The notes beneath the pieces are model-generated. The model was given only the letters and a program-made list of their open reading frames with translations, did not search any database and was not told where the DNA came from. A stretch of DNA of 64,000 nucleotides from Melioribacteraceae bacterium (GTDB lineage: Bacteria; Bacteroidota; Ignavibacteria; Ignavibacteriales; Melioribacteraceae): NCBI GenBank assembly GCA_022181065.1, contig BQMY01000074.1, forward strand, positions 62,001-126,000, written 5' to 3'. Below are positions 26,228 to 34,943 of the stretch, piece after piece (position 1 is the stretch's first letter; every line of letters begins with the position of its first letter). Both the position numbers and the translations under genes were made by a program.

Positions 26228-26659
26228 TCACGCCACTTTTACAGTTTCAATATTTCCGACGGGAAGCCAATCATCCATATTGCCGAATTTACTTTTATCA
26301 ATGGAGAAAGGTGTGAGTATTTCAGGATTTGTGATTTCAACCACCACTAAATATCTTTTACCTTTGAAACGATTAAATTGTTTCGGTTCAAGATTTAATT
26401 TTACTGAATTCTCCTCAAGTATTTGTATAGATTCTTCCTGTGAAAGTTTTGGAGAGTTGAAAACAGATTTTACTTTTGCTTTTGCCGTCACAAGTCCTTC
26501 ACCATTATTCAGGATGAAAAACAATTCATCGTCAGGGAAAACCCTTCCGTAAGGCATCTTCCTCCCCATAGCACCCCTTAAAATCGCGGTTTTGACACCA
26601 TCCACTATTTTATCGTACTCTTTTGTGGACGCATCAAGATATACAACATGATCTGACAC
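26228..26659 (-). CDS. ASCH-like (PUA-fold) domain protein
   Basis: The 143-residue product contains D-G-V-K-T-A-I-L-R early, matching the G-x-K-x4-R signature of ASCH domains. A strand L-F-F-I-L-N and a valine-rich strand A-K-A-K-V-K-S-V-F follow. The C-terminal third (Y-L-V-V-V-E-I-T-N-P) completes the barrel. ASCH domains bind RNA or modified nucleotides; some hydrolyse N4-acetylcytidine. Start is GTG with no ATG in frame nearby. Cotranscribed with the AlkD-like gene one base downstream, a suggestive nucleic-acid-related neighbour. Confidence 0.65.
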   Translation of the reverse strand: MSDHVVYLDASTKEYDKIVDGVKTAILRGAMGRKMPYGRVFPDDELFFILNNGEGLVTAKAKVKSVFNSPKLSQEESIQILEENSVKLNLEPKQFNRFKGKRYLVVVEITNPEILTPFSIDKSKFGNMDDWLPVGNIETVKVA

Positions 26660-26661
26660 AT

Positions 26662-27504
26662 TTACTCCGTTCCGGTTAAATATTTAACTTCATCGATAAC
26701 AAATTTACCATATTCAAAATCGCCCTGTTTGGTGTTCCACTCAACTTTTATTTCAGTTGGTACCATGCAACCCTGAAATTCTTTATAATTTTCATACCAG
26801 ACAGTATATGGAGACTGAATATACCCGGCGTTACTTGTTAAAAACCTGTCCAAAGTTATCGCTTTATATATTAGACCTTCGTCATTGAAAAAAAAGTCCA
26901 TTTTTATGGTATTTTTTTTATCTGTGAATATCATTTTTGAAGAAACCGAATCAATCTCTTCCCATTGCACGTTTTTATTGTTGTACATCGACATTGGGAA
27001 CAGAGGCAACTCGGAAACATATCTGCCAAGAGACGAAATATCCATTTGTTCACCGGTAGCGTCACTGATCGTCAAACTTGAGTTGAGTTTAATGAGCATA
27101 TTTCCGGTACCATTGATATAGCTGTCAATAGCTCTGACCCACAAACCGGGGAGAAAATTTATTTCGCCGTTCCATAAAAATCCGGGTTCACTGATTGTGT
27201 GCTCCTGATTGGCTGTAATTTCTGACCATTCAGCCGCTGCTGATGTTCTGAACAAACCGGATTGTTGTGAGATTACACGTTCTACATAATTAAAATCTTT
27301 CAATACAACTTTTTCCAGATATTTTTTTACCGGTGCGGGAATACCTGAAGTATCCTTAACTATTGGTTCATCATTGTACTGTGATAATAATTTTGTGTAT
27401 TGTTCGTCGTAAAAAGACCCGGTGAAGTAATAACCAAGTAAAATGAGAACAAAAAAGAATAGAATTACTGATCCGATCACACTCAAAACAATCTTTTTCA
27501 TCAT
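26662..27504 (-). CDS. DUF6544-like membrane-anchored protein
   Basis: The 280-residue product has an N-terminal transmembrane segment (about residues 5-27). Its extracytoplasmic domain shows I-P-A-P-V-K-K-Y-L-E-K-V, then Q-Q-S-G-L-F-R-T, W-S-E-I-T-A-N-Q, P-G-F-L-W-N-G, L-P-G-L-W-V-R-A-I-D-S-Y-I-N-G-T-G and L-G-R-Y-V-S-E-L-P-L-F-P. This series is characteristic, to my recollection, of DUF6544. Function unknown; beta-rich, perhaps lipid-binding. It is the first gene of the minus-strand unit and shares a divergent intergenic region with the BatA/VWA gene. Confidence 0.75.
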   Translation of the reverse strand: MMKKIVLSVIGSVILFFFVLILLGYYFTGSFYDEQYTKLLSQYNDEPIVKDTSGIPAPVKKYLEKVVLKDFNYVERVISQQSGLFRTSAAAEWSEITANQEHTISEPGFLWNGEINFLPGLWVRAIDSYINGTGNMLIKLNSSLTISDATGEQMDISSLGRYVSELPLFPMSMYNNKNVQWEEIDSVSSKMIFTDKKNTIKMDFFFNDEGLIYKAITLDRFLTSNAGYIQSPYTVWYENYKEFQGCMVPTEIKVEWNTKQGDFEYGKFVIDEVKYLTGTE

Positions 27505-27538
27505 AACCTCATAGTAGAGTTTTTAATAAAGGAACATT

Positions 27539-27560
27539 CTTATATTTGCACTAATATAAG
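27539..27560. promoter_or_regulatory. Palindromic operator candidate overlapping a TAnnTTTG element
   Basis: CTTATATT-TGCACT-AATATAAG is a perfect 8-bp inverted repeat with a 6-base spacer, in the 109-bp divergent region between the DUF6544 and BatA/VWA genes. TATATTTG at 27541-27548 matches the Bacteroidota -7 element for the plus direction. I see no good -33 element. Confidence 0.4.
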
Positions 27561-27613
27561 AGTCAAATAATTGTTAATTTTAATGCCGAAAATGTTTAAC
27601 TAACAAGGTTTGT

Positions 27614-29698
27614 ATGGTATTTCTGAACCCGACAATTTTATTGGGTCTGTTAGCCTCACTGATTCCCGTAATAATTCACCTGCTAAATTTACGAAAATTA
27701 AAAAGGATTGAGTTCAGTACACTCGATTTTTTAAAGGAACTGCAGAAGAATAAAATCAAAAGAATCAAAATTAAACAATGGATTTTACTCGCTCTTAGAG
27801 TGCTGATAATTTTATTTCTTGTGGCCTCTTTTGCACGTCCGACCCTTGAGTCCACTACTGCGGGTGGTACTTCCGCGGCAAAAACTACTGCGGTATTTGT
27901 ACTCGATGATTCCCCGAGTATGAGTATAATAGGTGATAACGGAAATTATTTTAATTATTCTAAACAAACCATAAAAACTATACTGGAACAATTTAACGAG
28001 GGAGATGAGCTTAATCTGGTAACCCTTTCCGATGGTGGTAAATTCAACTCTGTTAACCGTGATAATTTTATAAACTCACTTGATAATAGCAAAATAACAG
28101 ATGTCTCCGGTTCTGCGTTAAATGCTTTGAATGAGGCGATCTCAACTTTAAGAAATAGTGACAATTTTAACAAAGAAATTTATTTATTTTCTGACAGACA
28201 GATGCACCTCTTCAAGGAGGATTCGGTATTTAAAAACCTTGGTGAAAACCTGATGGATATGAATGCCAGAGCTTACTTTTTTGACGTTTCCGGTTCGGGA
28301 TATAATAACATTGGTATATCGGATCTTAAATCGGTGAATCAAATATTTGAGCTTAATAAATCAATCGGGTTCAGCGCTATTGTTACCAATTACGGCACAG
28401 TGCCTGAAACTAATGTGGTGGCTTCATTATCGATAAATGGTAAAAAAGTATCACGCCAGAGTGTTGATATTAATCCGGGTGAAAGTAAGCTGGTGAATTT
28501 TCAGACTGACCTGGAAAATAGCGGTTTTCTGAATATCACGGCATCAATTGAAAATGATGATTTCGAAAAAGATGATATTTCGTATTTGTCAATTTATGTT
28601 CCGGAAAAGATAAATATCGGATTGTTTTATGGAAAAGAGACAGATATACTCTATCTGAATCCCGCATTATCTGAAGCGGAAGAAAATGGTTCATTCCAAA
28701 TTACGAGGAAACCAATATCACAGCTGACATCGGTTAATCTTAATGATTTTGAAGTTATTATCCTGGTTGGAAGTTTAACTCAGAGTAACACTGACTTGCT
28801 TACAAAATACTCTGAAAATGGTGGCGGGATAATCTGGTTTCCCGCAAGTAGTATGCTAAATTCAGAAAGCTCAGATATCAGTTTACCTCTTGCCGATAAT
28901 ATTCCCGTTACGACAATAAATAGTGAAGAAGGGGTTGAGTATTCCATCACTAATCTCGAGTTATCGCATCCTGTTTTCACAAATTTGTTCCAGCAGGATA
29001 AAAAGCCAAAACCCGCGCCACTAAGATTATTCAGTTTTTTGAAATATCGCGCTCCGGCAGAATTTGTTGAAATAATCAAATTTGAAGATGGTACTCCCCT
29101 TTTGGCAGAAAACAGACTCGGTAAAGGAAAAACATTGATCTTCAATGTTGCGCCGGATCTTAAATCTTCCGATTTTCCTTTGACAGGTATGTTTGCCCCC
29201 CTCGTGAATAAGGGAATTTATTACTTAACGAACACAAACGAAACTGATACGACTTGGTTTGCGGGAAACAAAGTTTCGTTAAATACGTCAAACTACCCTT
29301 ATTCAAATATCAGAGTTGAAAAACCCGACGGGAGTTCTCTTTATTTGCCTGCTGATAGTGTAAAAAACAGAAGCTACCTCGAAATATCGGAAACAGCACA
29401 GTCGGGATTTTACAAACTCTTTTCAGAGGAAAAGCAGATAGACTGTTTTGCTGTTAATGTAGATAAAGTTGAATCACAAACTGTAAAAATATCGGACGAA
29501 GAACTACGCAGTAAACTTGACACGGATGGCTTATCATTTGAGTACCTTACACCGGAAGAGAACTATAAAGAGACAATTGTTCAGGCAAGATTTGGAACAG
29601 AACTTTGGCGATATTTCTTAATAATTGCCCTTGTTCTGGCAGTCATAGAAATGTTATTATCGCGAAACAGTAAAAAAGATTTGGCGGAATTGCAATAA
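27614..29698 (+). CDS. BatA/aerotolerance-type protein with VWA domain
   Basis: The 694-residue membrane protein opens with the BatA N-terminal domain: F-L-N-P-T-I-L-L-G-L-L-A-S-L-I-P-V-I-I-H-L-L-N-L-R (TM1), K-R-I-E-F-S-T-L-D-F-L, and a second TM at about 55-75. A von Willebrand A domain (about 92-265) carries the MIDAS motif D-D-S-P-S-M-S. After it come a beta-sandwich (about 270-330) and a Rossmann-like region, with a last TM at about 665-682. Such proteins accompany MoxR-type ATPases in Bacteroidota, but none is adjacent here. Likely an envelope assembly or stress factor. Confidence 0.88.
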   Translation: MVFLNPTILLGLLASLIPVIIHLLNLRKLKRIEFSTLDFLKELQKNKIKRIKIKQWILLALRVLIILFLVASFARPTLESTTAGGTSAAKTTAVFVLDDSPSMSIIGDNGNYFNYSKQTIKTILEQFNEGDELNLVTLSDGGKFNSVNRDNFINSLDNSKITDVSGSALNALNEAISTLRNSDNFNKEIYLFSDRQMHLFKEDSVFKNLGENLMDMNARAYFFDVSGSGYNNIGISDLKSVNQIFELNKSIGFSAIVTNYGTVPETNVVASLSINGKKVSRQSVDINPGESKLVNFQTDLENSGFLNITASIENDDFEKDDISYLSIYVPEKINIGLFYGKETDILYLNPALSEAEENGSFQITRKPISQLTSVNLNDFEVIILVGSLTQSNTDLLTKYSENGGGIIWFPASSMLNSESSDISLPLADNIPVTTINSEEGVEYSITNLELSHPVFTNLFQQDKKPKPAPLRLFSFLKYRAPAEFVEIIKFEDGTPLLAENRLGKGKTLIFNVAPDLKSSDFPLTGMFAPLVNKGIYYLTNTNETDTTWFAGNKVSLNTSNYPYSNIRVEKPDGSSLYLPADSVKNRSYLEISETAQSGFYKLFSEEKQIDCFAVNVDKVESQTVKISDEELRSKLDTDGLSFEYLTPEENYKETIVQARFGTELWRYFLIIALVLAVIEMLLSRNSKKDLAELQ

Positions 29699-29851
29699 TT
29701 GTGCAATTCTGTTGTTTTTAGCAGATTTTGAATTTAAGTTTTAATGATCATTATGCACCATTTACCGGAGGTTTGGAGAGATGAAAATATAAGAGTCTGT
29801 TTCGACGCGTTATTATGTAATTGATTTTATGAATTTTTATTTAGGTGGTAA

Positions 29852-31117
29852 ATGGGAGAAAGTAATATAAAAATGCCGGAGAAGGCAATTCTTGTAGCAA
29901 TTAATCCTGGCAGGGAAACACTCGACAGGATTGAGGAATATCTTGATGAACTTGAAATGCTCGCCGATACAGCGGGTGCTCAGACCGTTTTCAAGATTAT
30001 TCAACAGAATGAACGTAAAAATCCCGCGTTTTATGTGGGTAAAGGTAAAGCTGAAGAGATAAAAGAACTTGCCGAAATGAACGATGTGAATCTGATTATC
30101 TTTGATGATGATCTCACTCCAACTCAGGTTCGAAACCTCGAAAAACTTACCGAAAAAAAGATACTTGACAGAAGTGGATTAATACTCGATATATTCGCGG
30201 CGCATGCCCGTACAAATGAAGCAAAAACCCAGGTTGAGCTTGCTCAGCTACAATATATGCTGCCCCGTCTCACACGAGCGTGGACTCACTTGTCGAAACA
30301 ATATGGTGGTATCGGTACCAAAGGTCCCGGTGAAACTCAGATTGAAACCGACCGCCGACTCATACGTACCCGTATCGCGAAGTTGAAAGAGAAACTGAAA
30401 AAAATTGAGTCGCAGTCGCAAACTCGTACACTTGGCAGAAAAGGATTTGTAACCGCTTCCCTTGTGGGCTATACAAATGCCGGTAAATCAACAATACTCA
30501 ATCTGTTAACCGAAGCTGATGTACTTGCGGAGAACAAACTTTTCGCGACTCTCGATTCCACTACACGAGCTCTCGAGCTGGATAAGGGTAAAAAAATGCT
30601 GCTAAGCGATACTGTGGGATTTATCAGAAAACTCCCCCACAATCTCGTGGCATCATTCAGAACTACACTAAATGTTGTTAGGGACGCGGATATTATCATA
30701 CATGTTGTTGATGTTTCACACCCCTATTTTGAAGATCATATCAGGGTGGTTGAAGAGACATTACTTGGTCTGAAGTGTGATAAAATCAAGACCATACTGG
30801 TATTCAACAAAATTGACGCTCTCGAAAACAAAGAAAAAATGGAATATGTTAAAAACAAATTCCCTGATTCAATATTAATCTCGGCGGTTAAAGGATTTAA
30901 CATCAGCAAACTGATTGAAAAACTGACCGAAATTTGGGAAGACGGGTTTATTGAAGAACAGATTTCACTTCATATTAACAGGACAAAAACTGTTGCTCAA
31001 ATTTATGAATTGGCTGAAGTGCTCGAAAAAAGGTACGAGGAAGACCGTGTACTAATTACTTTCAGAGCAGATAAAGCAAACGCGAACAAAATTGAGAGAA
31101 TTGTAAATGAAAGCTGA
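29852..31117 (+). CDS. hflX: Ribosome-associated GTPase HflX
   Basis: The 421-residue product shows the HflX N-terminal domain (Y-V-G-K-G-K-A-E-E-I, I-F-D-D-D-L-T-P-T-Q, D-R-S-G-L-I-L-D-I-F), the glycine-rich linker G-G-I-G-T-K-G-P-G-E-T-Q-I-E-T-D-R-R, and an Obg-related G domain: G1 G-Y-T-N-A-G-K-S-T, G3 D-T-V-G-F-I and G4 N-K-I-D. HflX splits and rescues stalled or stressed ribosomes. AGGTGG 5 bases before the ATG supports the start. It overlaps the hutH start by 11 bases, so the two are translationally linked, an unusual pairing. Confidence 0.95.
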   Translation: MGESNIKMPEKAILVAINPGRETLDRIEEYLDELEMLADTAGAQTVFKIIQQNERKNPAFYVGKGKAEEIKELAEMNDVNLIIFDDDLTPTQVRNLEKLTEKKILDRSGLILDIFAAHARTNEAKTQVELAQLQYMLPRLTRAWTHLSKQYGGIGTKGPGETQIETDRRLIRTRIAKLKEKLKKIESQSQTRTLGRKGFVTASLVGYTNAGKSTILNLLTEADVLAENKLFATLDSTTRALELDKGKKMLLSDTVGFIRKLPHNLVASFRTTLNVVRDADIIIHVVDVSHPYFEDHIRVVEETLLGLKCDKIKTILVFNKIDALENKEKMEYVKNKFPDSILISAVKGFNISKLIEKLTEIWEDGFIEEQISLHINRTKTVAQIYELAEVLEKRYEEDRVLITFRADKANANKIERIVNES

Positions 31118-32669
31118 TATTTTAACACTTGATGGTAAATCACTTACTCTTGAACAGATTGATAACTTTATTTTTAATAACCTCAAAGTGGAGTTGAGCG
31201 AAGACTCCAAAGTGAGAGTCGCCAAAGCCCGAGAAATGATAGACAAGTGGGTTGAGGAGGATGTTGTAATCTATGGTGTTACCACCGGATTTGGTGAATT
31301 TGCCAACGTTAAGATATCAAATAGCGATATTGCCAAACTTCAGAAAAACCTGATAATTAGTCATTCGGTGGGGGTGGGTGATCCACTCCCTCCCTTTATT
31401 GTAAAAATTATGATGCTTCTGCGTGTGAACGCTCTCGCAAGAGGACATTCAGGCATCAGACCCGAAACACTTGAACTACTTATCGGGATGATAAACAATA
31501 ATATCATTCCCCTTATTCCATCACAAGGTTCTGTTGGCTCAAGTGGTGATCTGGCACCATTATCACACCTGGTTCTTGCCATGATTGGACTGGGAAAAGC
31601 GCAGAAGTTTGAGGATATCCTCACCGAGTCTTTCAAGGGTGAAGGCAATGATTCCGCGCAATTATTAAAAGAGTCCGGACTTGAACCGGTTGAACTGAAA
31701 GCCAAGGAAGGATTAGCCCTGATCAACGGAACCCAGATGATGACAGCTTTTTCGGCATACATCACCAATCGTGCTGTCGAACTGGCTAAAATCGCTGATA
31801 TATCGGGTGCGCTTACACATGAAGCGTTAAGAGCCACAGATAACGCCTATGATAAACGCCTGCATGAATTACGACCTTACAAAGGGCAAATCGATACTGC
31901 CGATAATATGCTTAAACTAATAAGCGAAAGTGAGATCAGGCAATCACATCTGATTGGGGACGACAGAGTACAGGATTCATACTCAATGAGATGTATTCCA
32001 CAAATTCACGGTGCTTCAAAAGACGCGATTGAATATGTGAAGTCACGAGTGGAGATTGAGATTAATTCCGTTAATGACAATCCGCTGATATTCCCTGAAG
32101 ATGGTGATCACAGAGAAGGTGGTAACTTCCATGGTCAGCCAATGGCACTTGCAATGGATTTTATGAGTATCGCGCTTTCAGAGTTGGCAAATGTTAGTGA
32201 AAGAAGAACAGAAAGACTTGTAAACGGCTCGTTGAGTGCGCTTCCCCGCTTCCTTACAGAGCATGGAGGGTTGAATTCCGGCTTGATGATCGCTCAATAT
32301 ACATCCGCGGCACTTGTTTCGGAAAACAAAACATTGGCGCACCCTGCAAGTGTTGACTCCATTCCCACATCCGCAAATCAGGAAGATCATAATTCAATGG
32401 GGTCGATAGCCGCAAGGAAATGTTATTCTATCCTGAAGAATGTACAGAAAGTACTCGCGATTGAAATCCTTACGGCATGTCAGGGAATAGAATTCTTAAA
32501 GCCGCTAAAATGCGGGAAAGGCACCGAAACCGCATATAAATTCGTAAGAAAATCGGTACCCGCAATAAAAGAAGATCGTATTCTTTACCTTGATATTAAC
32601 AAAGTTACAGAAATGGTTGAATCTGGCTCATTACTCAAAGAAGTAGAGACACAGATAAAACTCAGCTAA
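31107..32669 (+). CDS. hutH: Histidine ammonia-lyase with a Ser-Ser-Gly MIO triad
   Basis: The 520-residue product is an aromatic amino acid ammonia-lyase. Histidine preference is indicated by I-S-H-S at residues 84-87 (Ser-His selectivity pair) and by S-A-N-Q-E-D-H (Glu where phenylalanine lyases have another residue). The enzyme would deaminate L-histidine to urocanate. The electrophilic MIO cofactor forms from an internal Ala-Ser-Gly in most members; here residues 144-148 read G-S-S-G-D, giving Ser145-Ser146-Gly147. The Tyr of Y-G-V-T-T-G-F-G is present. No hutU, hutI or hutG adjoins it. Length is typical (about 510). Confidence 0.92.
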   Translation: MKADILTLDGKSLTLEQIDNFIFNNLKVELSEDSKVRVAKAREMIDKWVEEDVVIYGVTTGFGEFANVKISNSDIAKLQKNLIISHSVGVGDPLPPFIVKIMMLLRVNALARGHSGIRPETLELLIGMINNNIIPLIPSQGSVGSSGDLAPLSHLVLAMIGLGKAQKFEDILTESFKGEGNDSAQLLKESGLEPVELKAKEGLALINGTQMMTAFSAYITNRAVELAKIADISGALTHEALRATDNAYDKRLHELRPYKGQIDTADNMLKLISESEIRQSHLIGDDRVQDSYSMRCIPQIHGASKDAIEYVKSRVEIEINSVNDNPLIFPEDGDHREGGNFHGQPMALAMDFMSIALSELANVSERRTERLVNGSLSALPRFLTEHGGLNSGLMIAQYTSAALVSENKTLAHPASVDSIPTSANQEDHNSMGSIAARKCYSILKNVQKVLAIEILTACQGIEFLKPLKCGKGTETAYKFVRKSVPAIKEDRILYLDINKVTEMVESGSLLKEVETQIKLS

Positions 32670-32670
32670 T

Positions 32671-33984
32671 TTATTTGTCTCTAAAACTCAAGGTCATTGA
32701 ACACCCTTCATACCCGAAGTGTTTTCTAATGAGTTTTTCAACGAATCGCCTGTAACTATCCGGTATATACTTTGCGTCATTTGCAAAAAAGAGAAATATC
32801 GGATAGTATTCACCAACCTGCGTGATGTACCTTATTTTAATCTCCTTGCCGTTAGGAGTAGATGGTGGCGGTGTTTGTCCCAATTCAGGCAGAAGCGTAT
32901 CGTTCAGCTGCTTTGTAGTTATTTTTTTAGCTCTTTCCGCGGCGATTTTCTTCGCAAGATCAAGAAGTTTATAAATTCGCTGTTTTGTGAGTGCGGAAAT
33001 AAATATCACAGGAGCATAATCGACTATGCTCAGTTTTTCTCGAAGTTCCTGTTCATACTTGTAAGCTGTGTTTGTTTCTTTTTCTATCAAATCCCACTTG
33101 TTGATTGCAATGATAATTCCCTTGCGGCGCCTGATAGCTTCTTCAAGAATTCGCATATCCTGCTTTTCAAGACCAACTTCCGCATCAAGCATTAACACAG
33201 CAACATCAGAATCCATGATCGCTTTGAAAGTACGTACAGTTGAGTAAAACTCTACATTTTCCTTTATCCGCGATTTACGCCTTAAACCTGCGGTATCAAC
33301 AAGAACAATCTCTTCACCATAATACTTGATAACACTATCGATACTATCACGAGTAGTGCCAGGGATTTCCGTTACAATACTCCTCTCAATTCCGAGTAAC
33401 GCGTTGGTTAAAGAAGACTTACCCACATTAGGTCTTCCGACGAGGGCAATTCTCAGACGTGTATCTTCGTCTTCACCAGCTTCGGGGAATTTCAGAGTAT
33501 CAATAAGTTCATCAAGAAAATCGCCAAGATTTCTCCCGCTGATGGCAGCAATATCGATTACCCTGTCCATACCGAGGCTGTAAAAATCGGCTGCTTCGTA
33601 TGCCATTTCCGACATGTCAAGCTTGTTGGCAAGGAGAAAAACAGGTTTTTCATACTTGTGTAACAGATTTGCGATAACATGATCTATCGGCGATATACCC
33701 AATCTGCCATCTGTCACGAACAGGATTGTATCAGCTTCTTCCACTGCTATCTGCACCTGTTCACGGATCGCGGACTCAAATCTGTCGTCAGAATCGGGCA
33801 CATAACCACCCGTATCAATCAACCTGAACTTTTTACCAGACCATTCTACCTCTCCATAAATTCGGTCGCGGGTAACACCGCTAATATCATCAACTATCGC
33901 GTTTTTCTGTCCGGTCAACCTGTTAAACAGGGTTGACTTTCCAACATTAGGTCTTCCAACAATCGCTACTAAAGGCGCGGGCAT
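32671..33984 (-). CDS. der: Ribosome biogenesis GTPase Der (EngA)
   Basis: The 437-residue product has two consecutive GTPase domains, each with G-R-P-N-V-G-K-S (near residues 10 and 183), D-T-G-G / D-T-A-G and N-K-x-D (N-K-L-D, N-K-W-D), then a C-terminal KH-like domain (about 355-437, containing Y-R-R-F-V-E-K-L-I-R). Der acts in 50S subunit maturation. It converges on hutH with one base between stop codons. The CDS starts with ATG at 33984, about 20 bases after the preceding operon's terminator. Confidence 0.96.
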   Translation of the reverse strand: MPAPLVAIVGRPNVGKSTLFNRLTGQKNAIVDDISGVTRDRIYGEVEWSGKKFRLIDTGGYVPDSDDRFESAIREQVQIAVEEADTILFVTDGRLGISPIDHVIANLLHKYEKPVFLLANKLDMSEMAYEAADFYSLGMDRVIDIAAISGRNLGDFLDELIDTLKFPEAGEDEDTRLRIALVGRPNVGKSSLTNALLGIERSIVTEIPGTTRDSIDSVIKYYGEEIVLVDTAGLRRKSRIKENVEFYSTVRTFKAIMDSDVAVLMLDAEVGLEKQDMRILEEAIRRRKGIIIAINKWDLIEKETNTAYKYEQELREKLSIVDYAPVIFISALTKQRIYKLLDLAKKIAAERAKKITTKQLNDTLLPELGQTPPPSTPNGKEIKIRYITQVGEYYPIFLFFANDAKYIPDSYRRFVEKLIRKHFGYEGCSMTLSFRDK

Positions 33985-34003
33985 CTTTTATCCTTTTTAA
34001 ATA

Positions 34004-34069
34004 GAAAAAACCGGCATTATTAAAACGTATAAAAGTAATACAATTTTACGATTTAATAAAATGCCGGCT
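34004..34069 (-). terminator. Terminator of the porU operon (long-loop hairpin)
   Basis: On the minus strand CCGGCATT and AATGCCGG, extended by imperfectly paired TTATTAAA/TTTTAATA, form a long stem with a loop of about 25 bases, followed by TTTTTTC. It lies just after the DUF5683-like stop codon and before der. Confidence 0.65.
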
Positions 34070-34073
34070 TAAA

Positions 34074-34928
34074 TTAGAAATTTATTTTAAAGTTTACTCT
34101 CGGAGAATGTTCAGTATAAAAGCCAATATTTTTGCTTTCGATACTCACCTTTGTCTCAATAGATTTATTGTACGCAGAAGCAGACAAGGCAGCATCAACA
34201 GCGCTTGCCAGATGGTTTGTCACAACAATTATGAGAGCTGTTTTCGCAACACTGTAAAAGTCGTTTGCTTTTGCTCTCTCACCGGAATAATATGTAAATC
34301 TTGAGCTGACAGGATCACCAAACTGATAGGGTGTATTTTCATCACCGAAATCATCCCAACCGGGGGCAAACTGACGATATTTACCTATCATTTCATAATA
34401 TTGCTGCTCACCAAATTTATCGAGTGTATGACTGTAATAATCACCGATATCACGTTCCATTTGGTTCAGTACATCCCAGTTGACCTGAGTTTTCGCGGCG
34501 TCATTGAACAGATTTGGATAGTCACCCGGATTTACTTTATTGGTTACAGTCCACAAAGCATAACGCGCTGCAGACCAATGCTGATTGGCGAAATTCTCAA
34601 AGTTTTCCGTTTGTGAATCACCATGACCATTATAGATAATATTAGTGGTGATAGCAGCAGCTTCGATCGCTACAAATAAAGCTGTCTTCCAGTAGCTCCC
34701 AACGTACGCCTCACCTGCACCGGGAACTAGAAATGACATTACTCCGGCAAGAAGTGGAGACTTTTTCCCGGGAGTGCTACCAGATTCATCTCCGGTTGCT
34801 GAATATGTAGAATTAAACGCGATATGGGAATCAAGTAGTAGCTTACCCGATAATTTTTCATTCTCGCTTGTTTGAGCAAGAAAAAGAGAACCCATCGCTA
34901 ATAATAAAATTACTGTTTTATTTAACAT
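34074..34928 (-). CDS. DUF5683-like membrane protein
   Basis: The 284-residue product has a signal peptide (L-L-A-M-G-S-L-F-L-A-Q) and a hydrophobic hairpin: K-S-P-L-L-A-G-V-M-S-F-L-V-P-G-A-G-E-A-Y, then Y-W-K-T-A-L-F-V-A-I-E-A-A-A. This matches the P-G-x-G-x-x-Y...Y-W-K-G-x-x-x-x-x-x-E pattern of DUF5683. A long polar middle contains N-W-D-V-L-N-Q-M-E-R-D-I, and a second hydrophobic helix lies near 230-250. It is the last gene of the porU operon; a link to T9SS is inferred from position only. Confidence 0.7.
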   Translation of the reverse strand: MLNKTVILLLAMGSLFLAQTSENEKLSGKLLLDSHIAFNSTYSATGDESGSTPGKKSPLLAGVMSFLVPGAGEAYVGSYWKTALFVAIEAAAITTNIIYNGHGDSQTENFENFANQHWSAARYALWTVTNKVNPGDYPNLFNDAAKTQVNWDVLNQMERDIGDYYSHTLDKFGEQQYYEMIGKYRQFAPGWDDFGDENTPYQFGDPVSSRFTYYSGERAKANDFYSVAKTALIIVVTNHLASAVDAALSASAYNKSIETKVSIESKNIGFYTEHSPRVNFKINF

Positions 34929-34943
34929 GAATAACCTGTATTG

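Noticed and set aside
31361-31837. Minus-strand 158-codon frame inside hutH
   Set aside because: The plus strand encodes a full ammonia-lyase domain; the minus frame has no start signal or family resemblance.
32719-33195. Plus-strand 158-codon frame inside der
   Set aside because: Antisense shadow of the second GTPase and KH-like domains of Der.
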